Shown: positions 1 through 6,213 of the stretch, piece by piece | How the letters are laid out: the number at the start of each line of letters is the position of its first letter | Numbering within the stretch: position 1 is the stretch's first letter | Assembly: GCA_003224515.1 (NCBI GenBank) | Contig: QHZC01000090.1 | Coordinates: forward strand, 17,953-24,165 | Direction: 5' to 3' | Origin: Acidobacteriota bacterium | GTDB taxonomy: Bacteria; Acidobacteriota; Terriglobia; Acidiferrales; UBA7541 | DNA: 6,213 nucleotides | Translations under genes and position numbers: made by a program | Notes under the pieces: model-generated | Told to the model about the DNA's origin: nothing | The model's database searches: none | What the model saw: only the letters and a program-made list of their open reading frames with translations

Positions 1-1170
1 AATCGACGAACTTCATGGCCACCCCGCTCAGCCCAAAGGCCTTGTTCCCGATTCCAGAGCGAAATGTGAGGTCATCGAAAGTTCCATTCTGGTTGTTGTG
101 GTACAGACGATTCATTTCGAAATCAAGGTGCGTGACATATACGTCTTGCCAGCCGTCGCCATCCACGTCCGCGGCGTCGATCCCCATTCCAGCCTCGTAG
201 CGGCCGTCCTCGCTCGCCGCCATCCCGGACACCAGCGAAACATCCTCAAATGTTCCGTCGTGCTTATTAATGAACAGAAAATTCGGCCACGAATCGTTGG
301 CGATGGCGAGGTCCGTCCAGCCGTCGTTGTTGAAATCCGCTAGAACCACACCCATGCCTTTGGATTCCGCCTTGCCAACACCCGACGCAGCGCTCACGTC
401 GGTGAAAGTGCCGTCGTGATTGTTATGGTAGAGCTTGGTCTTCTGCCCTTTGTAGTTCCCCGGATGACAGTAGGAACGGTAACCGGGACGGTGTTCGCCA
501 CACCAAAGATTAGTTTTCGGCTTCCACTCGATGTAATTGCAGACCACCAGGTCCAGCCAGCCGTCCTTGTCGTAGTCAAACCATCCTGCACTCGTGGACC
601 ATCCGCCTTCGTCGGCAACGCCGGCCGTGGTGGTAACGTCGGTGAACGTGCCATCGCCGTTATTGTGGTAGAGAATGGCACGGCCGTAGCCGGTCACGTA
701 AAGATCAGGGTAGCCGTCATTGTCGAAGTCCCCGACGGCAACGCCCTGGCCGTAATGTCCGGCTCCGCCCACGCCGGCTTTCTCCGTGACGTCGGTAAAC
801 GTTCCATCACCATTATTGCGGTACAGCGCCGAGCGCAAAGGACGCGTTGGTTTGTAAATGTCGGTGGCCGCGGATTGCACAAAGAAGAGATCCATCAGGC
901 CGTCCTGGTCATAATCGATCCAAGCAACGCCTGTCCCCATGGTCTCCAGGTAATACTTTTCCTCAGTTTGCGTCCCGTCCTGAAGGAAACTGATTCCGGC
1001 TGCCGCTCGAACGTCGGTAAACCGGACAGTTGTGCGACGGTCCTCGATTCTCAGGGCTTGCCCGTCGGGGGCCTGGAGATGAATCGTCAAACCGATGACC
1101 GCGATGAGGATCAGAACTGCCTTGAACTTAGGTCCCAGAGCCCCCTTACTGTTTTCGATTTTTCCCCCAT
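1..1170 (-). CDS. FG-GAP/VCBS repeat protein, CRTAC1-like (3' end outside window, 5' end uncertain)
   Basis: A coding frame (codons starting at 1117, 1114 and so on) runs without a stop to base 1. After a basic stretch (KGALGPKFK) comes a hydrophobic export signal or anchor (VLILIAVIGLTIHL), then five FG-GAP/VCBS units. Their calcium loops are DYDQDG (about 919), DFDNDG (728), DYDKDG (576), DFNNDG (337) and DVDGDG (165), each followed by LY(R/H)NNxxGTFxDV-type strands. Between the third and fourth loops is the family's cysteine-containing insert (NYIEW, LWCGE, SYCHPGNY). Relatives usually end in an ASPIC/UnbV domain, which would lie beyond the window. It probably forms a calcium-bound beta-propeller outside the cytoplasm. 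The 5' end is a problem: the coding frame has no ATG or GTG before the repeats, only TTG at 1270 or 1090 or CTG at 1138. An ATG at 1170-1168 is one frame off. I place the start there, assuming a one-base indel; confidence in the product is high, in the start low. Confidence 0.85.
65..919 (-). repeat. Five FG-GAP/VCBS-coding repeat units
   Basis: Five units of unequal length (roughly 150 to 240 bases) alternate a DxDxDG calcium loop with an LYHNNGDGTFTDV-like strand. The strand motif occurs near 825-785, 671-630, 431-390, 276-238 and 103-65. The first two copies are still clearly alike as DNA. A similar stretch recurs in the fusion gene at about 6210-6172, which shows the two genes are paralogous in this part. 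Confidence 0.8.
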
Positions 1171-1319
1171 TCCCGGGTTGCCTCGGGGCCGGTTCTCGGT
1201 CAGAAGCGCAGTAATGACGCTCGCAAAACTTCGACTTTTCAATCCGCCCCCAGCATTCTAGCGCCGGCAATCGGCACGCTCAACGAGAAGTTCTCGGACA
1301 CGAAGTTCGGCTCGCACTC
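1171..1319 (-). other. Intergenic spacer between the TPR gene and the FG-GAP gene
   Basis: About 150 bases with no gene of their own. I see no terminator (no strong stem followed by a T run) after the TPR stop, so read-through is likely. A TTGAAA at 1242-1237 resembles a -35 box, but no good -10 hexamer follows at normal distance, so I do not call a promoter. CGAGAA-C-TTCTCG near 1295-1283 is a small palindrome of unknown meaning. The repeat-gene frame is open upstream as far as 1279, but the residues it would add (ending in ...CERHYC...) do not resemble an export signal. Confidence 0.5.
1181..1184 (-). promoter_or_regulatory. Possible Shine-Dalgarno (GAGG) for the downstream FG-GAP gene
   Basis: GAGG on the minus strand, ten bases before the ATG at 1170-1168. 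The spacing is slightly long but acceptable. It supports 1170 as the original start even though that ATG is now out of frame with the repeat domain. By chance such a tetramer is common, so the support is modest. Confidence 0.3.
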
Positions 1320-3263
1320 TTAGAGCGTCCGCTCAGCGACCGCCAGCGCCAGCTGAAGTAGCTGCTGCCTGGCAACCATGGGCATGGGTTCCCCTGCGGC
1401 AGAAGGCGCCCCCGGGGCGCGGGCTAGCACGTCCTCAATCCGATTCAAATCGAGCCCGCCCGCGTTGCTGTTCTTGAAACGATCCAACACCTCCCGGGCT
1501 TTGGCAATTTGCCCGGTTTGGTAATAAAAGACGCCCAGCGTCGAATAGCTCCCCGACCATTCTGGCAACAGCTCCACGGCCCGCTCCAGGCGCTCCGCGG
1601 CTTCGGCCGTTCTGCCTTCGAGGGCCGCAACAAGCCCCAAGCCCCAGAGGATTTTCCCGGAGCCCGGGATTCGTTTCAAACCTTGTTGTAAGGTTTCCTC
1701 GGCGCCAGCGACGTCGTTTTGCCGGAGTTCGATCAGCGTCAGCGAGAGGTAATATTGGTCATTGTCGGGATTTCGAGCGATGGCGTCCCGGTAGATTTTT
1801 GAAGCCCTGGCAATGTCACCAAGATGCGAGTGGATATCTCCGAGCAAAGCCAGGAAGGCGTCGTCATGCTGGCCCGGTGCGGAAACTTGCGCTGCAGCTT
1901 CGAGGGCCTCCCGATAGAGGCCCCTACGGAAGTAAGCATTGGCCAGATCAAATTTCACATCGTCCGAGTCGGGATTTGCGCCCAAGGCCGTTTGGAAATG
2001 TTTGATGGCATCATCATACAAACGGTACCGGGCCAGCAGAACACCCACACCCGTCTGGGTACGGTAATCGCCGGAACTTAACTGGTCCAGCTGCGCGATG
2101 GTTTTTCGAGATTCCTCGAATTTCCCGAGTTTTAGATAAGCTTCGGCCAGCAGGTATAGGTCTTGAGGCTGGTCTGGATGTTTCTGGATCTGTTCGCTAA
2201 GTTCGGCGAGGTCCAGCTGAGTGCGCGCTTCAGGAGCAAGCGTGGAGCGATTATCCAGGTAGTCGAAAAGATGCTGGTACGGATACGGACCGGTTCGAGC
2301 GTCTTTTGAAAGAGTCTGAAATACACGCAAATCTCTTTCGGCGGCTTCTAGCTGATGAAGACTTCTCTCCACCATTGCGAGCTTGTAGTATCCGGCGGCA
2401 GGCTCGCGGCTGACGCGCACATATTTTCGAAGCAGCACCGCGGCCCTCTCAAATCTCTTGCTGGCGATTCGCAGATTTGCCAACTCCAGCAGCGCTTCGG
2501 AATAATCAGGCTTGGACCGCAAAGCCTCTTGAAAAAGTTGCTCGGCTTTTTGGTGATTTCCTTGCCGCTCCTCGATATAGCCGAGATTGAACAAACAAGA
2601 AGCGTTGTAATGATCTTGCTTGAGACCCTCCTCAAAGTACTTCCGGGCTTCATCGAACGGTCGTAGATTGCGGTAAGACAGACCCATAAAAGCGTACGAT
2701 CGTGCAATGGGGTCCAATTCGATCAGTGCTCGGAACTCTTCGATGGCCTTTTCTGACTTCCCGGACATGAAATAGCTCTCGCCCAGCGCGGCGTGGAGAT
2801 CGGCTCTCTTTGGGGCGATCTTCAGGCCCAATTCCAGCAGGGGGATGGCATCTTCGAAGTAATTCTGGGACATGCTGACCCTGGCCAGCAGAAAAATGAC
2901 GTCGGTATTCTCGGGAGCCAGCTTATGGGCGCGCATTAACAAATCAAGGGCATCGACGGCGCGGGTCTGATCGGAATAGACTTGTGCCATCAAGTAGAGG
3001 GTTTCGGGCGAATCAGGTTTCAGTTTCAGCGCTCGGTTCAACACCAGCTCGGCCTTCGCGTATGCGCCGCTGCGAAGATAAGCCTGTCCGAGGTTATCCA
3101 AAATCTCCAAGGTTTCGGGCTGCAAGGCGTTGGCCTTTTCCAGCTCGAGTTGCGCAGCGCGGTATTGTTTTTCGGAGGCCAGAAGCACACCAAGCGTGAA
3201 ATGCAGCTGGACATCTCTCTCATTTTCGGCGGAAAGCTCTCTTGCCCCTTTCAAGGCGCACAC
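1320..3263 (-). CDS. Large TPR-repeat protein, C-terminal fragment of the same frameshifted gene
   Basis: A 647-codon frame, almost all TPR: about 16 units from residue 16 on (FTLGVLLASEKQY, LDNLGQAYLRSG, LYLMAQVYSDQ and so on), ending in a short non-TPR tail after VLDRFKNSNAGGL and a TAA at 1322-1320. The array is interrupted around 2320-2166 by a spacer with GPYPYQHLFDYLDNR. The only upstream start is a GTG at 3263, which has no purine-rich ribosome site and no signal peptide and falls in the middle of TPR helix B (ALKGARELSAEN); an independent start is therefore unlikely. The frame is open upstream to a TGA at 3308-3306, so it overlaps the previous frame for about 85 bases. Joined, the two would give an exported TPR superhelix of about 820 residues. 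It probably acts as a scaffold or in protein binding; no catalytic motif is seen. Confidence 0.88.
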   Translation of the reverse strand: MCALKGARELSAENERDVQLHFTLGVLLASEKQYRAAQLELEKANALQPETLEILDNLGQAYLRSGAYAKAELVLNRALKLKPDSPETLYLMAQVYSDQTRAVDALDLLMRAHKLAPENTDVIFLLARVSMSQNYFEDAIPLLELGLKIAPKRADLHAALGESYFMSGKSEKAIEEFRALIELDPIARSYAFMGLSYRNLRPFDEARKYFEEGLKQDHYNASCLFNLGYIEERQGNHQKAEQLFQEALRSKPDYSEALLELANLRIASKRFERAAVLLRKYVRVSREPAAGYYKLAMVERSLHQLEAAERDLRVFQTLSKDARTGPYPYQHLFDYLDNRSTLAPEARTQLDLAELSEQIQKHPDQPQDLYLLAEAYLKLGKFEESRKTIAQLDQLSSGDYRTQTGVGVLLARYRLYDDAIKHFQTALGANPDSDDVKFDLANAYFRRGLYREALEAAAQVSAPGQHDDAFLALLGDIHSHLGDIARASKIYRDAIARNPDNDQYYLSLTLIELRQNDVAGAEETLQQGLKRIPGSGKILWGLGLVAALEGRTAEAAERLERAVELLPEWSGSYSTLGVFYYQTGQIAKAREVLDRFKNSNAGGLDLNRIEDVLARAPGAPSAAGEPMPMVARQQLLQLALAVAERTL

Positions 3264-3786
3264 GCAGAAAGTGGGTAATGGACTCGGAAGGCGCGCCTTT
3301 GGCCATCAGCACCAGGCCCAAGTTGTAGTTCCCATCGCGATTCCCGGGGTCCAGGCGCAAAACTTCCCGGAACTCTTTCTCCGCGCGCCCCAGCTTTTCC
3401 TGGGCGACGTAAACGTTCCCGAGGTTGTTCCTGGTCCTGGTGGAGTTGGGGTCGAGCTGCAACGCACGCTGGAACGCCTCGAAGGCATTCGCGTAATCCT
3501 TTTGATCGCTGTAAATAATACCCAATAGATTGTAACCCTCCACGCTCGAGGGATTCCGTGAGAGCTCTTCCTGGACTTTCTCTTTGGCTTGTTCGATCAA
3601 ACCTTGGCGAAGCAGTTCCTCCACTTCCCGGTATTGCGGCTGGATCTTCGAGGATGGCTGAGCATTTTTCTTCGCGGGAACAGATTGCTGGGCGGGAGCC
3701 ACTGTCGGAAATAGAAGAATCACGGCAAGGGCAAGGATTCCGCTCCATTTAGAGCTGCTGCCAGCGAGCCGGGATGGATGCAACAT
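3220..3786 (-). CDS. Signal-peptide-bearing TPR protein, N-terminal fragment of a frameshifted gene
   Basis: The ATG at 3786 opens a 188-residue frame. Residues 1-32 look like a Sec signal peptide: basic residues, a hydrophobic core (GILALAVILLF) and a signal peptidase I site after APA at 30-32. Four TPRs follow (from about residue 48: YREVEELLRQG, YNLLGIIYSDQ, RNNLGNVYVAQ, YNLGLVLMAKG). The fourth runs normally to HFLRVR, then the frame continues with an unrelated basic tail (LERGKRAFRRK) to a TGA at 3222-3220. The same array resumes one frame over in the next entry, so this is almost certainly the 5' part of one gene. The start is supported by the signal peptide; no clear Shine-Dalgarno sequence is visible. 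It starts 45 bases after the fusion gene ends, so it is probably in the same operon. If translated alone, it would be a short periplasmic protein of three to four TPRs. Confidence 0.85.
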   Translation of the reverse strand: MLHPSRLAGSSSKWSGILALAVILLFPTVAPAQQSVPAKKNAQPSSKIQPQYREVEELLRQGLIEQAKEKVQEELSRNPSSVEGYNLLGIIYSDQKDYANAFEAFQRALQLDPNSTRTRNNLGNVYVAQEKLGRAEKEFREVLRLDPGNRDGNYNLGLVLMAKGAPSESITHFLRVRLERGKRAFRRK

Positions 3787-3831
3787 TGAAGCGCCGATTT
3801 TACGTGCGCTGTGATTAGAGGCGTCAGAAAG

Positions 3832-6213
3832 TCACTGTAGCATCTCCAATTCTTTCTGAGCCACCTTGTGCTGCGGTTGTTGCTGCAGCAGCTCGAGCAA
3901 CACCTCTTTGGCCTTTTGCTTTTCTTCCAAGATCACGTAAAGGCGAGCAAGATTGAGATAGGCCTGGTCAAACTCGGGGGCCACGCGGATGCAGGTCTTG
4001 AATCTCTCTTCTGCGTCGGAGTTTCGCCGTTCACGAACAAAGAGCACCGCCAAGTTGTTCAGCGCATCGGGATAATCCGGACGCAAGGTCACCGCTTTTT
4101 CCAGATAGCGCGCGGCGTGTTCGAGCTGGTCTTGCCGGGCGTAGAGCATTCCGAGGCTGTAGTTGACTTCCGGGTCATCCGGTGAAATTTCGAGCGCGCG
4201 GCGTAGGAGTTCTTCTGCTTCCGCAAAGGCTCCCTGCCGCCGATAGATGTTGCCGAGGTTTACAAGCGCGATGGCATAGCCCGGCTTGAGGAGCAAAGAC
4301 TGTTTGAAGTTGCGGATGGCCTCGTCGGTCCGACCTTCCTCGGCAGCCAGCATTCCTAGATTGTTCCACGCTTCCGGATAGTTCGGACGGAGCTTCAGGG
4401 TCTGCTCGAGGTATTGGCGCGCGTCAGGGAAAGCGTTTCTTCGGAGATACAGCGTTCCCAAATTGTAATAGGCTTCGGGTTCTTGCGGCTTGGCGGCGAT
4501 AACCTGCTTGAAGGACACCGCCGCCTGCTCCAGATAACCGCGCTGGAACATCGCCACGCCATAAGTGAAATCGTTGCGTTGAAAGGCACCCTGATAGAGC
4601 ACTCCGCCCAGAGGAAGCGCTCTCCGAACGGCTGGAGTGCTCGGGACCAATCGCAGATCTTCCACCAACCGTTCGGGATGCACCGCCCCCTGGTAAACCT
4701 TAACGATCATGCCGTCCTTATCGAGGAGCAGAGAAACCGGAATCGGCAGATCCCTGCGACGATCGAACAGGTAGCGATAGATGATGTTGTAGATGCCGGC
4801 CGCCTCCGGCGTGGCGAGCAAGTTGGGAAAGCCCAGCCCTTCTTTGGCGGCGAGTGATCGCGCCGCTTGTCGATCGCCAGGGTCATCGACGTTAATGCCC
4901 AGGATGTGCAGGCCGTTTGTGGTGAGCGTCGCTTGGTAATGCTGGAGCAGTCGCAACTGTTCCCGGCAGGGCGGCGAAGCGGTTGCCCAAAAGTGGAGAA
5001 GTAGCGTGCCGCCTCGGAACGACCGCAGATCCCTCATGTTGCCGGCGAAGTCGGGCAAGGAAAACTCCGGCGCGCTCAGCGGCTCGATGAGCCAAGTCTC
5101 AGCCGACGAAGGCAAAAGTTCCGGCTTCTGAGGTTCTCCCGCTTGCCGATAAGAAGGGGGTGAATCTCTAAAGGGCCTAGCCAGAAAATCTTTGGAGCCT
5201 TCCTGAATTTCAATTCGATGGTCTACCGGTAGGCGCTCGAAGACCTGAGTCAAGCCACTGGGCCAACGGATCAAGGCGTGGATGGTTCGTTGGATTTTTC
5301 CAACGCCAAAGAAAAGCTCCTTGCTGTGCTGCGATAGAAATCCGGAACCAGCCTGTAGGTATTTCGTCTGGCGATGCGCTTCGGCTTCGACTGTTACGGC
5401 CGCCCCGATCGCATCGCGGTTGCTCTTTTGCCCGCGCAAACGGAATGCGATGGAGTGGCCGAGTTCCTTCATGGCGTTGCGCATAATCCGAAGTTGCGGC
5501 GCGTTCCGGTTTTTCAGCACGACTTCCAATCGTCCGTCCTGGTCCAGGTCGGCGAGTGCAAACGAGCGGCTGTCCTCCAGCAAGTCCAATCCAACCGTGC
5601 CCGAGACTTCCGAGAACGTGCCGTCGTGATTATTCGCGTAGAAAACATTCCGCTCACGACCGCTCCAGGAGCTGTCCGATCGAATCAGTTCATTGATGGC
5701 GTTCCACCCCTGCTCGTAATTCAACGACGGGGTGGGGTTCGGGGGCGATTTCGCTACCAGCTGTCGCCAGAAGAAACTGGAAAGGTCGCCCTTATCCAGG
5801 GCCGCAGTCTCGGGCCCCGAAATATAGCCGTTCGCAATGTACAGGTCCAGATAGCCATCGTGATCAAAATCCCAGGCGTCCGAACACCAGGCCCAGCGGC
5901 CCATTTCCACGCCCGCCTGGCTACTTACGTTTTGAAACTTGCCATTTCCTTGGTTTCGATATAACGAATTGCCGCGCGCGTGTTGGCGATAAAGCGCCCG
6001 GATATTCTCAGGTTCTTTTTCATGAAAACAGTTTTGTTCTGAAACTCGCATTCCAGCGGCGGACCACATAGCAGCAGCGTAGATATCCTGTTTCCCGTCG
6101 TTGTCGAAATCGAACCAACAGGCGCTCATTCCCGCCCCAACGTCCGCGACGCCCGCTTCGCTAGGGACCGCGGTAAGCGTCCCGTCGCCATTGTTGCGGT
6201 AGAGATTGTTTCG
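3832..6213 (-). CDS. FG-GAP/VCBS - ASPIC/UnbV - thioredoxin-like - TPR fusion protein (5' end outside window)
   Basis: The frame stays open to the window edge at 6213; the Met codon at 6129 lies inside an FG-GAP repeat (preceded by LYRNNGDGTL), so it is not the start. The visible part has 793 residues, counted from 6213. Residues 1 to about 255 are FG-GAP/VCBS repeats with calcium-loop motifs DFDNDG (35), DFDHDG (115) and DLDQDG (222), alternating with LYRNxGxGxF motifs. Residues 265-338 are an ASPIC/UnbV domain (NRDAIGA, AGSGFLSQ, FGVG, RWPSG). Residues 381 to about 523 form a TlpA/AhpC-like thioredoxin fold with APEFSLPDF, FWATASPPC and a cis-proline candidate at Pro492 before LLLDKDG. The first cysteine of the usual WCxxC is Ser413, while Cys416 remains. 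Residues 546-783 are seven TPRs, followed by a ten-residue tail and a TGA stop. Probably an exported binding/scaffold protein; redox activity is doubtful. The domain calls are strong; the cellular role is unknown. A 45-base gap to the next gene suggests co-transcription. Confidence 0.93.
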   Translation of the reverse strand, partial: RNNLYRNNGDGTLTAVPSEAGVADVGAGMSACWFDFDNDGKQDIYAAAMWSAAGMRVSEQNCFHEKEPENIRALYRQHARGNSLYRNQGNGKFQNVSSQAGVEMGRWAWCSDAWDFDHDGYLDLYIANGYISGPETAALDKGDLSSFFWRQLVAKSPPNPTPSLNYEQGWNAINELIRSDSSWSGRERNVFYANNHDGTFSEVSGTVGLDLLEDSRSFALADLDQDGRLEVVLKNRNAPQLRIMRNAMKELGHSIAFRLRGQKSNRDAIGAAVTVEAEAHRQTKYLQAGSGFLSQHSKELFFGVGKIQRTIHALIRWPSGLTQVFERLPVDHRIEIQEGSKDFLARPFRDSPPSYRQAGEPQKPELLPSSAETWLIEPLSAPEFSLPDFAGNMRDLRSFRGGTLLLHFWATASPPCREQLRLLQHYQATLTTNGLHILGINVDDPGDRQAARSLAAKEGLGFPNLLATPEAAGIYNIIYRYLFDRRRDLPIPVSLLLDKDGMIVKVYQGAVHPERLVEDLRLVPSTPAVRRALPLGGVLYQGAFQRNDFTYGVAMFQRGYLEQAAVSFKQVIAAKPQEPEAYYNLGTLYLRRNAFPDARQYLEQTLKLRPNYPEAWNNLGMLAAEEGRTDEAIRNFKQSLLLKPGYAIALVNLGNIYRRQGAFAEAEELLRRALEISPDDPEVNYSLGMLYARQDQLEHAARYLEKAVTLRPDYPDALNNLAVLFVRERRNSDAEERFKTCIRVAPEFDQAYLNLARLYVILEEKQKAKEVLLELLQQQPQHKVAQKELEMLQ
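3865..4578 (-). repeat. Seven tandem TPR-coding units, 102-base period
   Basis: Seven consecutive 34-residue TPR units fill this stretch exactly (7 x 102 = 714 bases) with no spacer. Each has the hydrophobic/Leu-Gly pair at positions 7-8, a small residue near 20 and Pro at 32, for example YYNLG, AWNNLG, LVNLG and VNYSLG, ending in motifs such as LRPNYP. The units differ clearly at the DNA level, so this is an old protein repeat and not a recent tandem duplication. TPRs form antiparallel helix pairs that stack into a superhelix used for protein-protein contacts. Confidence 0.9.

Larger units (their letters stand above)
1320..3786 (-). pseudogene. Whole exported TPR gene, disrupted by a frame change near 3260
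   Basis: The two preceding entries read as one gene: signal peptide, four TPRs, frame break, then about 16 more TPRs. A +1 change (skipping one base) anywhere between about 3305 and 3220 joins them, for example giving HFLRV followed by ALKGAREL. The TPR Leu-Gly marks on either side lie at 3321 and 3194, 127 bases apart, whereas one or two intact TPRs would give 102 or 204. The lesion therefore looks like a real indel of tens of bases and not a single miscalled base. No known programmed frameshift signal is visible: no slippery heptamer, and no CTT-TGA type site. The rest of the long downstream frame is intact, so the damage is either recent or an assembly fault. Alternatively, both pieces could be functional as separate proteins, which I consider unlikely. 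Confidence 0.7.

Noticed and set aside
394..882. Two short minus-strand frames (394-681 and 694-882) overlapping the FG-GAP repeats
   Set aside because: They are out of frame with the VCBS motifs, low in complexity (many Thr, Pro and Arg) and lie wholly inside the real coding frame.
1237..1242. TTGAAA as a -35 box of a promoter for the FG-GAP gene
   Set aside because: No TATAAT-like hexamer 16 to 18 bases downstream; such a hexamer is expected by chance.
416..1261. A 281-codon open frame on the plus strand opposite the FG-GAP gene
   Set aside because: The minus-strand frame here gives five textbook VCBS units; the plus frame has no recognisable domain and is explained by the codon bias of the repeats. 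It is an antisense shadow.
3220..3305. Programmed +1 ribosomal frameshift linking the two TPR frames
   Set aside because: No slippery stop context, no upstream Shine-Dalgarno-like stimulator and no obvious pseudoknot; the TPR register is also broken, which a programmed shift would not explain.
3130..3528. Plus-strand frames of about 60 to 130 codons opposite the TPR genes
   Set aside because: They lie antisense to clear TPR coding sequence, with no domain, no ribosome site and no neighbouring plus-strand gene.
3865..4578. The regular 102-base periodicity as a CRISPR-like or satellite array
   Set aside because: The units are divergent at the DNA level and are fully explained by tandem TPR codons; there are no identical repeats with unique spacers.

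Overview
All three genes in this window lie on the minus strand, so they read from high to low coordinates, and all encode repeat proteins. The moderately GC-rich coding DNA, the tight same-strand packing of FG-GAP/VCBS, ASPIC/UnbV and TPR proteins, and the particular fusion seen here resemble soil Acidobacteriota (Solibacter/Bryobacter-like). That assignment is inferred from gene style; there is no rRNA or other marker gene to test it.

Layout in transcription order. (1) 6213-3832: the 3' part of a large fusion gene whose start is beyond the window. It encodes FG-GAP/VCBS calcium-loop repeats, an ASPIC/UnbV domain, a TlpA-like thioredoxin fold whose CxxC has become SxxC, and seven perfect 34-residue TPRs. 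(2) After 45 bases, 3786-1320: a Sec-exported TPR superhelix protein of about 820 residues. It is split into two frames near 3260; the junction sits inside the TPR array and breaks the 34-residue register. (3) After about 150 bases, from about 1170 to the window edge at 1: a second FG-GAP/VCBS protein (CRTAC1-like) with at least five repeats. Its C-terminus is cut off. Its coding frame lacks a normal start codon, and a one-base indel next to an out-of-frame ATG would explain this.

How they may work together (inference): genes 2 and 3 carry export signals, and gene 1 has domains usually found outside the cytoplasm, so this looks like a set of envelope proteins built for binding. The TPR proteins would act as scaffolds and the beta-propeller-like VCBS proteins as calcium-stabilised binding or adhesion modules. 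No substrate can be named. No RNA genes, mobile elements, CRISPR arrays or convincing terminators were seen, and the plus strand appears to carry only antisense shadows of these genes.
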